In this document: in pieces, positions 17,928 through 27,646 of the stretch
Layout of the letters: each line of letters begins with the position of its first letter
How positions within the stretch are numbered: the stretch's first letter is position 1
Source of the DNA: an uncultured Mollicutes bacterium
GTDB lineage: Bacteria; Bacillota_I; Bacilli_A; RFN20; CAG-826
DNA length: 64,000 nt
Direction: 5' to 3'
Assembly (NCBI GenBank): GCA_900539595.1
Contig: UQCQ01000002.1
Coordinates: 94,293-158,292, forward strand
Notes under the pieces: generated by a model
The model's database searches: none
Told to the model about the DNA's origin: nothing
What the model saw: only the letters and a program-made list of their open reading frames with translations
Program-made: the position numbers and the translations under genes

Positions 17928-20900
17928 TTAAGCAATCTTGGTATATCCGAAGGCTTGGGTGATTCCTTCCGTTTCAAATCCTTTACGGAGCTGAATGAGG
18001 TAAGTCGTACCCGCGACAAGCGTCGCGTCCAAGGTATCGTCATCCGTGTAGATGCAGGTTCCTTGACGAGGGCTATACCCACAGTCGCTTCCTTCACCAA
18101 GTTTCTTCTTTCCTTTTTCATCCCAAAGGGTAAACGCCATATCTACGCCTTTATTTTTGGTTCCCCCTAATGAAACCGTATAGAGGCAATAAGTGCCGGA
18201 AGCAGGAACGGTGAACGCATAATAGAGGGTTTGGTTCGCCTTCTGCTTCGGAGAAAGTTCGGATACAGTACGCGTTACTCCATCGTCCGTTCTTTCTTTG
18301 AAATCAAAGGAATAGGGGAATTCGGGAAGTAAGCCATTAGCAACCTTGTCCACGTGGCTGGCTGTCCCTTTTAACGTACCGGCTTGGGAAGAGGCAACCG
18401 TAATGGTATACGTCATGCCGGGAATCGTTTGGAATTCCACATAATCCTCACTTAACAGGCGATCGGCAAGCGTCACGCGTTTGGTAACGTCTTCGCCTAA
18501 GAAGTTCTTTTCCGTGTACGTGTAATACAACGTGAAATTGGCTTTATCGTCTCCTGTTAAAGCAAGATGGACGTTTTTTTCTTCCGTGGCTTTGTAGGTG
18601 AAATATTGGGCGCCACGACGGGTTTGCAGCTCGAAATTTTGCGTGATGTCGAGATTTTTCGCCGTCTCTAACGTTTCGCCTTCGAGAATTTTTTCAAACC
18701 GGAAGATGCTGGATTCCTTGGCCTGGCTCGCCGCGGGGAGAGTCATATCGACCACATATTCCCCGACAGTCAAATGGAAGGTCGCGAAGAAATCGCTGGA
18801 TTGTCCCGTATAGCCATTTTGAACCGGCTCAGATCCAGAACTTAGCGAATATTCTTTCGCATCCAACGCTTTTAAAGAACCATCTTCTTGGACTCGAGAC
18901 GCTGAATTGAAGGAATAGGAGCCATTGCCCAAGGAATGGGGATAAAGACGATAATCCCCTTCTTCGGTTACCGAGAAACGAACATAGAAATGATCGGCCT
19001 TTTCTTTCTTTAGATAGGGGGTGAGATAGAGCTCTTGATTCAAGGAAATCGAAAGGGCGTTATTCACGCTTAACCCATCTTTTGTTTCGCCAGAAGTAAC
19101 TAAACTTAAAGACGAAGTGGATCCTTGAGCCAAGAAACGAAGAATTTGGCCTTTGGTCAAATGGAGCCGCAACGTTTCTCCTGCAAAAGTCACTTGAGTG
19201 ACGTTTTGATTCTCATCTAAAAGGAAAACTTGTTTCAAAGACGCCGGGATTTTAGCTTCATAGAATCCTGCAAAGGGAGAGGTGGCCACGCTATATTTGC
19301 CGACCTCGGAAGCTTCGAGGCTAAATTCTCCTTCTAAAGAAGAAAGGGAATAAGGATAGGCAAAACGTTCGCCTTGAACATAGGAACGATAGCTTAGGGA
19401 GAAAAGACTAGCGCCGCTGCCGACATAGCCTACCGCAACGATATAATCACCCGGTTCCATAATGGCTTCCGAGTCAAAACTCGTTCCATAATCGCCAAAT
19501 CCATAATTGCCGCCCGTTTTCTTCGGTTCGGTTTTTTCGATCACGACGTTATCCGCTTCTCCTTTTGGATAGACTTTAATCGTCTTCGCGTATTCGTCGT
19601 TGCCACCGCTTAGCGTGAAGACGCAATCGCGTTTTTCCTCTAAGTGAATCAAATAGAAAGAGGTTTCTTTTCGGCAATCTACCGAAGCAACCACCCCTTC
19701 GGTTAAGGCAACGGCGCTAGATTCCGTAGTCCCGGGTTCCGGATCGGTTAAGTAAAAAGAAACGCTTTGATTCGCTTCCATCACTTCCCGTCCGCCGATA
19801 ACAAAATAATAGGTTTTATTCGCGAGGAAATGGAACGTCTTCTTTGAGGTGATCGCCCCGCTGAAGGAGCCAAATAGAACATAGGATCCGCCATCCTCTT
19901 GGGTATAAATATCAAGGTTTACCGAATACATCCCCTGGATTTTTATTCCAATGGCCTTGTCCTCTTCTTTATGGGACGCATAAGAATAGAACTGACGTTG
20001 GAAATAGGTGCTTGTTGTCAAAGCCACTTCGCTTGTCCCTTGAATGGGTTTAGCTTCGCTGAACCAGTCTTGTTCTTGTTCCAAGCAATTCACGACCAAT
20101 TTTCCATAGGCAGGATAAGACGTATCCGCATTCAAGCGGGCACGGACGGTAAAGCTTTGCCCGGGCTTAACAAAGACGCGGATGCCATATCCTCCTAAAA
20201 GGCGTTGGGCAGGATAGGTTTCGTAATCATTGGAATAAGAGGAATCCGTCCCAAACGGCACTTCTTTGCCGTTAGAATCATAAACATTGAAAGTACCGTT
20301 AAAGGAGGCGTAGCTTCCCGAGATATCCCGGTCGATTTCCGAGGCGCTTTTATCCACGAAAAGATAGATAAAATCTGCCTTTTCATCTTCATCTTTCTGG
20401 ATGCGAAGGTATCCCGAATCATAACCGCGGCCCGTTTTAAACGTCAAGGATTCGTTAACCTTAATGTCTACGGGGCTTGCCAAAGTATAGCCAGGGCCTA
20501 GCTCTCTCCAACAAGCATAGAGATCGGTGTCTTTTGCAAAAGCCGATTCTAAATCCGCCTTTTCCCCTTTTCCATTTGGAGCGGTAAACCATCCTTCAAA
20601 AGCATAGCCTTCTTTGCTGGGGAAGCCTGGATCATCGATGAAGCCACCGCTTAAAACTTCCGCCTTTACGTCTTCGGTTTGGCCATGAAGTTCTCCGCCT
20701 TCGAGGTGGAAGGTAATGTGAGCGATTTCAGAATCGGAACAAAAAACATTTTGAATAAAGAAGCCGTTATTTTGGTTCTTTTTCGTCTTGAGCTTCAAGA
20801 ATTCTTCTTTCGTTCCTTCGTAAACAATTTTCAAAGGTTCCGCCCCTTCGGCGAAAAAGCGCATCGGGAGGGATTCGACGGATTTGGATAAGCGGAGCAA

Positions 20901-21848
20901 GGGAAGGTGGCCCGAAGTCACGATCGTAGAAGCCGAAATCAAGTTTTTGGCTTCATAGACGATTTCGTCGAAGTCATTCCCTGCCCCAAAAGCTTCCGTT
21001 CCCAAAGATTCCAAAGAGGAAGGAAGGGTGATCGAGCGAAGTTTCGGGGTGCCTTTAAAAGCATTTTGCTCGATGGAAAGAATGCTAGAAGGGATTTCGA
21101 TGGATTCGAGTTCCACGCAGTCTTGGAAGGCTCCTTCATAGGAACTCGCCGTTCCCAATGCTTGGATATCGCCTTTATTCTCGGCGACCATGTCCTTTAA
21201 TGCGTAGGCATAGGCAGGAACGATCGCTTTTTGAATCTTATTGTTCTTCTTATAAGCAGAATAAACGCCATTAACGGAAGTAAAAGCGACATTATCTTCA
21301 CTTCGTTTAGCTTGGATCGCAAAAGGATTAAATACAGGGAAGATGGCCTTTACATCTCCGATTTCAAAGGAGAATTCCAACGTATCAAACCACGCTTCTT
21401 CTTGAACATTTTCAAAGGTATAAGAAAGGTAATAAGAAGGTTCGAAATCCACCTCTTTATCCCAATAAATGGAGGAAGTATCAAATAGGCTCGAATAGGC
21501 AAATTCGAGTTCGGAAACCACGTGGAAGGATTCATTGCTTGAAGAAGAAACGACTTTGCCAGAAGCGGGCAAGCCATCTAATCCAACGAACAGGCGGATG
21601 TCCGCGCTTCCATTGCGTTGATCCAAAAAGCAGAAGCCTAAACGAGAAGAAAAACGGGTAAAGGTCGAGGTATCGCCAAAATAAGCTCGTTTCCCCGTTT
21701 GATCTTCTTCGATTTTGCTCGGTTCGCTGCTACTAGAAGAGGACGAGGAGCTAGAACTCGACTGACTTTCATTTCCTCCCCCACAAGAAGCGAGGGCCAA
21801 AGTGGAAAAAAGGAAGGTTAACGAATAGATACGAAGCGATTTTTTCAT
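17928..21848 (-). CDS. Large surface lipoprotein with BspA-type LRR and InlB B-repeat
   Basis: A 1306-residue lipoprotein (lipobox ALASC, Cys near 21, then a run of 12 Ser). Around residues 240-310 are LRR_5/BspA-type repeats (IPSSILSIEQNAFKG, then LPSSLESLGTEAFG). Near residues 385-445 is a Listeria-Bacteroides repeat (Flg_new) with EGYAFEGWFTAPNGKG. The rest contains four or so beta domains with the pre-peptidase C-terminal look (YYAFTVPASGTYCLYTVSL near the end). Such proteins bind host or partner-cell ligands at the surface. Start chosen for the strong GGAGGT before 21848; a frame extending to 21887 lacks one. It is the third gene after those at 26692 and 25072, but a terminator separates it from them. 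Confidence 0.85.
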   Translation of the reverse strand: MKKSLRIYSLTFLFSTLALASCGGGNESQSSSSSSSSSSSSEPSKIEEDQTGKRAYFGDTSTFTRFSSRLGFCFLDQRNGSADIRLFVGLDGLPASGKVVSSSSNESFHVVSELEFAYSSLFDTSSIYWDKEVDFEPSYYLSYTFENVQEEAWFDTLEFSFEIGDVKAIFPVFNPFAIQAKRSEDNVAFTSVNGVYSAYKKNNKIQKAIVPAYAYALKDMVAENKGDIQALGTASSYEGAFQDCVELESIEIPSSILSIEQNAFKGTPKLRSITLPSSLESLGTEAFGAGNDFDEIVYEAKNLISASTIVTSGHLPLLRLSKSVESLPMRFFAEGAEPLKIVYEGTKEEFLKLKTKKNQNNGFFIQNVFCSDSEIAHITFHLEGGELHGQTEDVKAEVLSGGFIDDPGFPSKEGYAFEGWFTAPNGKGEKADLESAFAKDTDLYACWRELGPGYTLASPVDIKVNESLTFKTGRGYDSGYLRIQKDEDEKADFIYLFVDKSASEIDRDISGSYASFNGTFNVYDSNGKEVPFGTDSSYSNDYETYPAQRLLGGYGIRVFVKPGQSFTVRARLNADTSYPAYGKLVVNCLEQEQDWFSEAKPIQGTSEVALTTSTYFQRQFYSYASHKEEDKAIGIKIQGMYSVNLDIYTQEDGGSYVLFGSFSGAITSKKTFHFLANKTYYFVIGGREVMEANQSVSFYLTDPEPGTTESSAVALTEGVVASVDCRKETSFYLIHLEEKRDCVFTLSGGNDEYAKTIKVYPKGEADNVVIEKTEPKKTGGNYGFGDYGTSFDSEAIMEPGDYIVAVGYVGSGASLFSLSYRSYVQGERFAYPYSLSSLEGEFSLEASEVGKYSVATSPFAGFYEAKIPASLKQVFLLDENQNVTQVTFAGETLRLHLTKGQILRFLAQGSTSSLSLVTSGETKDGLSVNNALSISLNQELYLTPYLKKEKADHFYVRFSVTEEGDYRLYPHSLGNGSYSFNSASRVQEDGSLKALDAKEYSLSSGSEPVQNGYTGQSSDFFATFHLTVGEYVVDMTLPAASQAKESSIFRFEKILEGETLETAKNLDITQNFELQTRRGAQYFTYKATEEKNVHLALTGDDKANFTLYYTYTEKNFLGEDVTKRVTLADRLLSEDYVEFQTIPGMTYTITVASSQAGTLKGTASHVDKVANGLLPEFPYSFDFKERTDDGVTRTVSELSPKQKANQTLYYAFTVPASGTYCLYTVSLGGTKNKGVDMAFTLWDEKGKKKLGEGSDCGYSPRQGTCIYTDDDTLDATLVAGTTYLIQLRKGFETEGITQAFGYTKIA

Positions 21849-21861
21849 AATAGATACCTCC

Positions 21862-21885
21862 AAAAAAGGGGCGCAGGGGCGCCCC
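21862..21885 (-). terminator. Terminator between two lipoprotein genes
   Basis: On the minus strand GGGGCGC (21885-21879), a short loop and GCGCCCC (21874-21868) followed by six U (21867-21862). It lies between the 1057-aa and the 1306-aa lipoprotein genes, only 14 bases before the start of the latter, overlapping its upstream region. The downstream gene therefore depends on readthrough or a promoter inside the preceding gene. Confidence 0.85.
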
Positions 21886-21898
21886 AAAGGATTTGAAA

Positions 21899-24800
21899 TT
21901 AAGCGGCGACGCGGTTACAGATGACGTTGGTAGAAAGGTCACCGCTAAATTGAACGCTCAATTGGTCAAGGTCGGGATTATAGGTGAGCACGGCCGTAGC
22001 ACCATCTCCCCCACCGAAAAGCTGACCAAATTCGCAGGTTAAGGAATTAGAGGAAAGCTCTCCGCTGACTTTAAGCGCGTTGATCGGAGTGGTTTGAACT
22101 CCATAAGTGAAGGAAACCGCTTTGTTTTTGGTGATTTTGAAGTGATAAACCGCCCCTCCGCTGATCGTTCCTTCAAATTCGCCGACCATCGTTGAAGTAA
22201 CGACGGCTTTCTTCTTCTCATAAACCATCGTGGTCGTCACCGAGTCGGCATCAAAGCCGTTATCCGTGAAGCGAGTCCCCGACAATTTCGAAGTAGAGGG
22301 ATCAAAAATGAGGGTGTAGGTGTTCTTGCCAATATGGAAGACGACTTGCTCATTGACGTCATAATAATAGGAGAAGGTTTGAACCCCGCTAGAAGTCGTG
22401 AGGGTTCCCTTGTTATTTTCTCCCAAGGTTAAAAGGTTCGAAGTCTGAGCTCCGCCGGCTTTTTCGATATATTCCCCATAAATCTTGGAAGGATTCGGGT
22501 TTTCTTCCGCTAAAGTTGACATATCGACGAGGGCGGAATTTTCCACCAGGTACTTCTTGCCTTCGATTTCAATGCGCGACCCTTCTTCCAAAGAAGAAAT
22601 CTTGATATCGGCGCTAGCGATGTATTTGCCCTTAATAAAGGCGCGGTAGCTGCCATCTTCTAGCGCATAAACGTAGGTATTGTCCGCTTCTTTGGTTTCC
22701 GAGGTCGACAAAGCCTGAACGACGCGCGTTTTGGCATTAGCGTAATGACGGCCCGTCGCGTTATAGAGTTCTCCTTTGGCTTCATCAAAAGTTAAGACGC
22801 CGCTAGGAACATAGGCATAATTGGCGGTCACGATGTGATAGGAACCAATTTCGCGCAGCGATCCGCGGTCGGCGGGCAAATCGTTGTATTCTTCCGTATA
22901 AGCGCCGCTTTCTTTGACACGAGAACGATAACGAACGTTGCCGTTATTATCGATATCCATGCGCATTTGGCTATTCATCCCATAGAAATAATAGGATTGT
23001 GCAATCGCAAGTTTGCTGTAATCGGGAATGCCGGAATCCGTAGTGAAAATAAGCGATACGGACTTCTTTTCCGAATCCACGAACGTAAACGAAGCCGCTC
23101 CGCCACTGCAAGTGCCCGAACCGCTAACAAACTGCATGTTTTCGCTAAAGGTCAAAACGTATCTGCCATCGCTTCCTTTTTCATAGGTGAACGTCGATTG
23201 GCCCTTGGGGGTCTGGACATATCCCGATCCTCCTCCGAGGAAGAGGGTTTCTCCGCTACTAGATTTATAGTAGCCAAATTCTTTAACAATGGAGGCGTTG
23301 CTTCCTAAATGAACGAAGTTGCAGACAGTTTGGAGGAAATCGAGTTGAATGACTTCCGATCCTTGGTTGGTGAGTCGGCCAAATAATTGGCCGGTGGATT
23401 CGCCTTCCACCACAAGATGCGACCCATCGCTCCACCAAGTTAAATCTGTATCGATGAAACCCGTGTCCTCAAAGGCAAGACCGGTTCCATCCGCGTTGAA
23501 ATAGAATAGCGGCATATTGGCTCCGCCATAGAAATAACCCGCGTATTTTGCCGAATAGAACCATCCGTCATAAACGTCCATCGACGTATTAACAGGCATG
23601 TAGGGGCGATAACGATCTTCGCCGTTTTCATCATAAGCAATGCCGATTAGGTTATGGCCTTCGTAGGCATAGGGCTGATCCTTGAGGACCAAATTGGAGC
23701 CAAGATTCACTTCGTAAACGGTCTTTTCGTCGGTCCCATTATTCGCATGGAGGGTAATCGTTCCTTTTTGGAGACGGTTTTTTGCCCAGGTTGCAAACAC
23801 GTCCACGCGACGTGGGAAATGGCCTTCATTTAAGTCCCAAGCATAGGAATCAAAAGAATTCGCGTGAAAGAATTCTTTTTTCAAATCCTTCATTTCAATC
23901 GCTTTCCCCGACCCATATCCATAGGTAGAAGCCGTGGAAAGTTCATTGGAAGAAAGATAATAATTCTCGCGGTTCAAGCTTTTCTTGGAAGTACGTTCCA
24001 TGTCGAAACCGCCTTCCTCGTATTGGGTATAGCCCAAGATTTGCCCCGCGGAAATGTAGTCTTTAAAAGCTCCAGCACGCGAAGTTTTGATGCGTTTCGC
24101 CGCGACAATATTGTGCATCATCGCCGTTTCCACCCCGCTATTGCCAACAAGCCCGCCGGCCACCGACATCGTTTCGCCAGCAAAAGTCGCTTCGACCAAA
24201 TCAACGTTAACGATGGTATTCACAACAGAGCCGTTAAAATAAAGATAGCCAACTGCTCCTCCTGCTAGATTTGGAGCTTGGATAGAGGAAGAATGAATAT
24301 AGGAATTGTTGAACCAGGTGTAGCCTTCGTTGAAATTGGTCCAAGTTTCGCCAACTAATCCTCCCGCGCATCCATTCGTCGTTTCAATCAAAAGATCGAC
24401 GCTCGAATCGATGCTATCCATGAGGACCGTCGTGCCCATCGTGGCATAGGTATGCCCCGTGACTCCGCCTGCCGAGACCGAATCCTGGTTGGAAGAAACG
24501 TTATCTTCCATATGGATTTTACCTTTGACGGTTAAATAACGGAGTTCCGTATTGACGGGGTTATCATAATCCTTCGGGGTTTCGATTTCGCCAGCAAAGA
24601 TGCCACAATATCCGCCCCGCTCCCCCGAAGCCGCCTCGATATTGCCGTCGACAACGAGGTTTTCGGCAACGCCGCTAAAATCGGCAAAAAGGCCGTAGCG
24701 ATCCTCTTTTAGAGTCTCATCAATGACGTATTTAATCGTGTGGCCGTTGCCATTAATATGAGCAAAAACAGGCGCAGCTTTCGAGCCCAAAGGCTCATAA

Positions 24801-25072
24801 TGACGAATGGAAGTCAAATCTAAGTCCTTCTTGAGTTCCACGTAACGGATTTCTTTCCCCGTGATGAGGGGCTCAAGCTCTTCCCAATGGTCCGCGTTTA
24901 AAGGGACATAGGGATTTTCCTTGGTTCCGTTTCCAAGCATATCGCCCGAATCGTCAATCGTAAAATCTTCGCTTCCGCTGGTGGAAGAGGAAGAATCTCC
25001 CCCTCCGCAAGAAACGAGTCCTAGAGCAAACAAACTGCTAAGACACAGCAAATGCATCGGAAAATGTTTCAT
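21899..25072 (-). CDS. Surface lipoprotein with GLUG-like repeats, 1057 aa
   Basis: Signal peptide with lipobox LVSC (Cys near 22) and a Gly/Ser linker. From about residue 55 the sequence has the pattern of a right-handed beta helix with GLUG-type motifs: GYCGIFAGE, AGGVTGH, CAGGLVGE, LAGGAVGY and VAGGLVGN recur every 40-60 residues up to about 320, as in IgA1-protease-like adhesins. The second half is beta-rich and unassigned, with several copies of a pattern like SGxxSFTxxYxG. The ribosome site AAGGAG overlaps the stop codon of the upstream lipoprotein gene, so the two are coupled. Probably an adhesin or glycan binder. Confidence 0.8.
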   Translation of the reverse strand: MKHFPMHLLCLSSLFALGLVSCGGGDSSSSTSGSEDFTIDDSGDMLGNGTKENPYVPLNADHWEELEPLITGKEIRYVELKKDLDLTSIRHYEPLGSKAAPVFAHINGNGHTIKYVIDETLKEDRYGLFADFSGVAENLVVDGNIEAASGERGGYCGIFAGEIETPKDYDNPVNTELRYLTVKGKIHMEDNVSSNQDSVSAGGVTGHTYATMGTTVLMDSIDSSVDLLIETTNGCAGGLVGETWTNFNEGYTWFNNSYIHSSSIQAPNLAGGAVGYLYFNGSVVNTIVNVDLVEATFAGETMSVAGGLVGNSGVETAMMHNIVAAKRIKTSRAGAFKDYISAGQILGYTQYEEGGFDMERTSKKSLNRENYYLSSNELSTASTYGYGSGKAIEMKDLKKEFFHANSFDSYAWDLNEGHFPRRVDVFATWAKNRLQKGTITLHANNGTDEKTVYEVNLGSNLVLKDQPYAYEGHNLIGIAYDENGEDRYRPYMPVNTSMDVYDGWFYSAKYAGYFYGGANMPLFYFNADGTGLAFEDTGFIDTDLTWWSDGSHLVVEGESTGQLFGRLTNQGSEVIQLDFLQTVCNFVHLGSNASIVKEFGYYKSSSGETLFLGGGSGYVQTPKGQSTFTYEKGSDGRYVLTFSENMQFVSGSGTCSGGAASFTFVDSEKKSVSLIFTTDSGIPDYSKLAIAQSYYFYGMNSQMRMDIDNNGNVRYRSRVKESGAYTEEYNDLPADRGSLREIGSYHIVTANYAYVPSGVLTFDEAKGELYNATGRHYANAKTRVVQALSTSETKEADNTYVYALEDGSYRAFIKGKYIASADIKISSLEEGSRIEIEGKKYLVENSALVDMSTLAEENPNPSKIYGEYIEKAGGAQTSNLLTLGENNKGTLTTSSGVQTFSYYYDVNEQVVFHIGKNTYTLIFDPSTSKLSGTRFTDNGFDADSVTTTMVYEKKKAVVTSTMVGEFEGTISGGAVYHFKITKNKAVSFTYGVQTTPINALKVSGELSSNSLTCEFGQLFGGGDGATAVLTYNPDLDQLSVQFSGDLSTNVICNRVAA

Positions 25073-25081
25073 AAACGCTCC

Positions 25082-26692
25082 TTATTCTGCGTTCGGATCA
25101 ACTTTCATGAACATATCGATAATTTCGTAATATCCAACCATGGCTTCCACGGAGACAATGCCGCTATATTCGCCCTTATCATCATTAAGAAGGCTGAATT
25201 TCAAGGCAATTTCCGTGCCGTAGGTCGCTTCCGTCTTGTAGCAATAGGCATAGCCTTTGCCATCCAGCGTGCAAATGCCGTCATTGGTGAAGGAGGCATT
25301 CACGTAAGCCGTGAGTTGTTCCGCGGCCCAGGCAATCGCATCTTCTTTCGAAGCGATTTCCACGGATGCTCCCCAAGCAAAATAGATGCGGTCGCCAAGT
25401 CCATATTGAGCCAAGACGCTTTGATAGGTCGTCGTCATGTCTTCGCTTTCGACGGAGAGGATTTTTTCCGATCCGCCAAGGGCCGCATAATTCATATTGA
25501 GCTGGTACTTGGTGTTCATCACGCCACTGTTCCAGGCAAGAAGTTGCTCGTTAGCCACGGCGAGGTCGCGGTACAAAACGCGTCCCATGACAACGATATA
25601 GGTGGTTTTGGAAGAATAGGTAACCACAACGGTTAGGGAAGCACTCTTGTAGGAAAGGTCACCTTCTTTGGCTTCGGAAGCCATGTTATATTGGGTCACG
25701 TAGGATCCGTCGGATTTCTTAACCAATTTGGCCTCGAATCCCGCATCGGTCAATTGCTTCGTATACGTTTTGACGAGGTTTTTGCCGGAATCCACGATTT
25801 GGAGGACTCCGTCATATACCGCTTCGTCATATTGGGCATCTACACCCGTGGGGAAGGGGAGGGCGGCTCCCGCTTCTTTGAAGGTGGCTAAATAAGAGGC
25901 GGCCGTAGATTGGAAGGTGCTCGGGGCGGGGAGATAGTCGGGGGAGGCAAGATAGGTCGCAAGTTTGCCCGTCGGGGTGGTCGTACCCATCGCGGTGACG
26001 GTTCCGCGATAATTCACGCGTCCTCCGTTATCGTCAACGAGTTCAATCGTGCAAACGATTTCGGCTAGGTCATCGCTGATAAATAAATCAAAGTCATTGG
26101 CCATCGAGGCATAGGAAGAACGAAGTCCAAGGACCGGAAGCCAATAGGAAGCCGCGGCCATCGCGTCCTTTGCGGTTGCCGAATCAAAATGATTGGCCTC
26201 TTCGGTGAGGGTATAAAGTTCGCGGTTCCCTAGCATGGCCGGTCCATAGGCGGAAAGTTCTTGAAGGCTTTTCCCTTGCCCTAAGGGCGAGCCGATGTTC
26301 ACATCGCCTGATTCATCGAGAGTAAAGGCGAATGCTCCTTGCTCCCCGTTGATCAAAATGCCCGAATCCGCGAGGGTTTCTCCCGGATATTGGGTAGCAT
26401 AGGCTTCTTTCATTTCCGGGGTGAAAGCCTGATACTGGGCCTTTTCGCCGAAGAAATAATAATCGGAGATATGCATCGTCTCCTTTTTGCTGATTTCTTC
26501 GACTTTGATGGTCGCATTATTGGATTCGCATTTTTCAGCGAATTGAGCAAAGAGGGCCTCGGCTTTAATGGCGGCGGTATCTTCACTCGTCGTGGCCGAA
26601 GTCGTGGTGCTGGAAGCGGGGTTGTCCCCTCCTCCGCATGCAGCTAATAGAAGCGTGGCAACGCTAAGCGTCGCGAGCAATTTAGAATTCAC
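25082..26692 (-). CDS. Lipoprotein of unknown function, 536 aa, GTG start
   Basis: Signal peptide with lipobox LLAAC (Cys near 20) then Gly-Gly-Gly and a Thr/Ser linker. I chose a GTG start at 26692 because AAGGAG lies nine bases upstream and the signal peptide begins there; the ATG at 26719 lies in the ribosome site itself. The body carries several copies of a module of about 80-100 residues that ends in Y-x-x-x-L-x-x-AGF (for instance YTKQLTDAGFEAKLVKK); the same module appears in the lipoproteins at 32626 and 38211. First gene of a pair with the GLUG lipoprotein, 9 bases apart. Confidence 0.75.
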   Translation of the reverse strand: MNSKLLATLSVATLLLAACGGGDNPASSTTTSATTSEDTAAIKAEALFAQFAEKCESNNATIKVEEISKKETMHISDYYFFGEKAQYQAFTPEMKEAYATQYPGETLADSGILINGEQGAFAFTLDESGDVNIGSPLGQGKSLQELSAYGPAMLGNRELYTLTEEANHFDSATAKDAMAAASYWLPVLGLRSSYASMANDFDLFISDDLAEIVCTIELVDDNGGRVNYRGTVTAMGTTTPTGKLATYLASPDYLPAPSTFQSTAASYLATFKEAGAALPFPTGVDAQYDEAVYDGVLQIVDSGKNLVKTYTKQLTDAGFEAKLVKKSDGSYVTQYNMASEAKEGDLSYKSASLTVVVTYSSKTTYIVVMGRVLYRDLAVANEQLLAWNSGVMNTKYQLNMNYAALGGSEKILSVESEDMTTTYQSVLAQYGLGDRIYFAWGASVEIASKEDAIAWAAEQLTAYVNASFTNDGICTLDGKGYAYCYKTEATYGTEIALKFSLLNDDKGEYSGIVSVEAMVGYYEIIDMFMKVDPNAE

Positions 26693-26790
26693 GATAAAGT
26701 ACTCCTTTTTGGATGTCAACCGAACAAGTATAAAAGCAAACCCGTTTCTGTCAACCCTTCTTTAGAAGGAGGTAAAAAAAGGGGTTGGAT

Positions 26791-26816
26791 AAAAAAGCCG
26801 CCGCAAAAGCGACGGC
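26791..26816 (-). terminator. Terminator of rubrerythrin
   Basis: On the minus strand arms GCCGTCGC (26816-26809) and GCGGCGGC (26804-26797) with a TTTT loop and six U behind (26796-26791). One G-U pair in the stem. Confidence 0.88.
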
Positions 26817-26837
26817 CGATAACGTTAACGAACCGAA

Positions 26838-27377
26838 TCAATAATTCTTGACGGAAAGTTCGAAATAAGACTGCGGGTGGTTGCAAACCGGGCAAACCTT
26901 CGGGGCGAATTTGCCGACGACGATATGTCCGCAGTTGCGGCATTTCCAAACCGCGACTTCCGGAGAGACGAAGACCACGCCTTCTTTGACGTTTTGAAGA
27001 AGCTTTTTGTAGCGTTCTTCGTGGGTTTTTTCGATTGCTGCAACCATGCGGAATTTGGCTGCGATTTCCTTGAATCCTTCTTTTTCGGCGATTTCGGCGA
27101 ATTGCGGATACATATCCGTCCATTCGTAGTTTTCTCCGCCGGCGGCCGCTTCGAGGTTTTCAACGGTGCTATGGATTTCTCCACCTTCGAGGTATTTGAA
27201 CCAAAGTTTAGCGTGTTCTTTTTCGTTGTCAGCAGTTTCCAGGAACAAAGCAGCGATCTGCTCATATCCTTCCTTTTTGGCTTTGGAAGCGAAATAGGTG
27301 TATTTGTTGCGGGCTTGCGATTCACCGGCAAAAGCGGCTTGCAAGCATTTTTCAGTTTGAGATCCTTTTAATTCCAT
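26838..27377 (-). CDS. rbr: Rubrerythrin
   Basis: A 179-residue rubrerythrin that reduces hydrogen peroxide in anaerobes. The N-terminal ferritin-like four-helix bundle has the diiron ligands in its family pattern (AFAGESQARNKYTYFA, then ETADNEKEHAKLW, and EKTHEERY), and the C-terminus is a rubredoxin-like Fe(SCys)4 site with CRNCGH and CPVCNH. Start at the MELKGSQTEK methionine (27377), with AGGAGA upstream; a longer frame to 27413 lacks support. It is divergent from the lipoprotein gene at 27647 and has its own promoter and terminator. Marks an anaerobic or microaerobic life style. Confidence 0.95.
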   Translation of the reverse strand: MELKGSQTEKCLQAAFAGESQARNKYTYFASKAKKEGYEQIAALFLETADNEKEHAKLWFKYLEGGEIHSTVENLEAAAGGENYEWTDMYPQFAEIAEKEGFKEIAAKFRMVAAIEKTHEERYKKLLQNVKEGVVFVSPEVAVWKCRNCGHIVVGKFAPKVCPVCNHPQSYFELSVKNY

Positions 27378-27425
27378 TTTTATTCTCCTAAATGAGTTTG
27401 CCGTGTTTTTCACGACATGTCTTTA

Positions 27426-27453
27426 ATTATAGGGAGGAAAACGGAAATCACAA
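27426..27453 (-). promoter_or_regulatory. Promoter of rubrerythrin
   Basis: On the minus strand TTGTGA (27453-27448), 16 bases, and a consensus TATAAT (27431-27426). A short palindrome GACATGTC lies just downstream, within the transcribed leader, and could be a binding site for a peroxide or redox regulator. Confidence 0.6.
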
Positions 27454-27527
27454 CTCGTTTGCTCCCTCTTTTTAGGGTTCCATTTACTAAATTGACACAA
27501 AATGAACAAATTTGTTTGGTTCAAGGC

Positions 27528-27556
27528 TTGACAAAATTTCGACGCGTTTTTTAATT
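27528..27556 (+). promoter_or_regulatory. Promoter of the paralogous lipoprotein pair
   Basis: A consensus TTGACA (27528-27533), a 17-base spacer, then TTAATT (27551-27556). A second TTGACA lies 36 bases upstream (27492-27497) without a clear -10. The leader to the ATG at 27647 would be about 85 bases. Confidence 0.6.
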
Positions 27557-27563
27557 GCACCAT

Positions 27564-27632
27564 CCTTACCCTGAGAAACGCGGATTTTATTCGTTAGAAC
27601 AAAGGCTTCGCGCGGGTAAGGGCAAGCTTGCA
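27564..27632 (+). promoter_or_regulatory. Structured 5' leader of the lipoprotein pair
   Basis: CCTTACCC (27564-27571) can pair with GGGTAAGG (27614-27621) and close a stem around a partly structured loop; immediately after is a 10-base palindrome GCAAGCTTGC (27623-27632) just ahead of the ribosome site. This could be a translational control element; no known riboswitch is recognised. Confidence 0.3.
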
Positions 27633-27646
27633 AGGAAAGGATTTTT

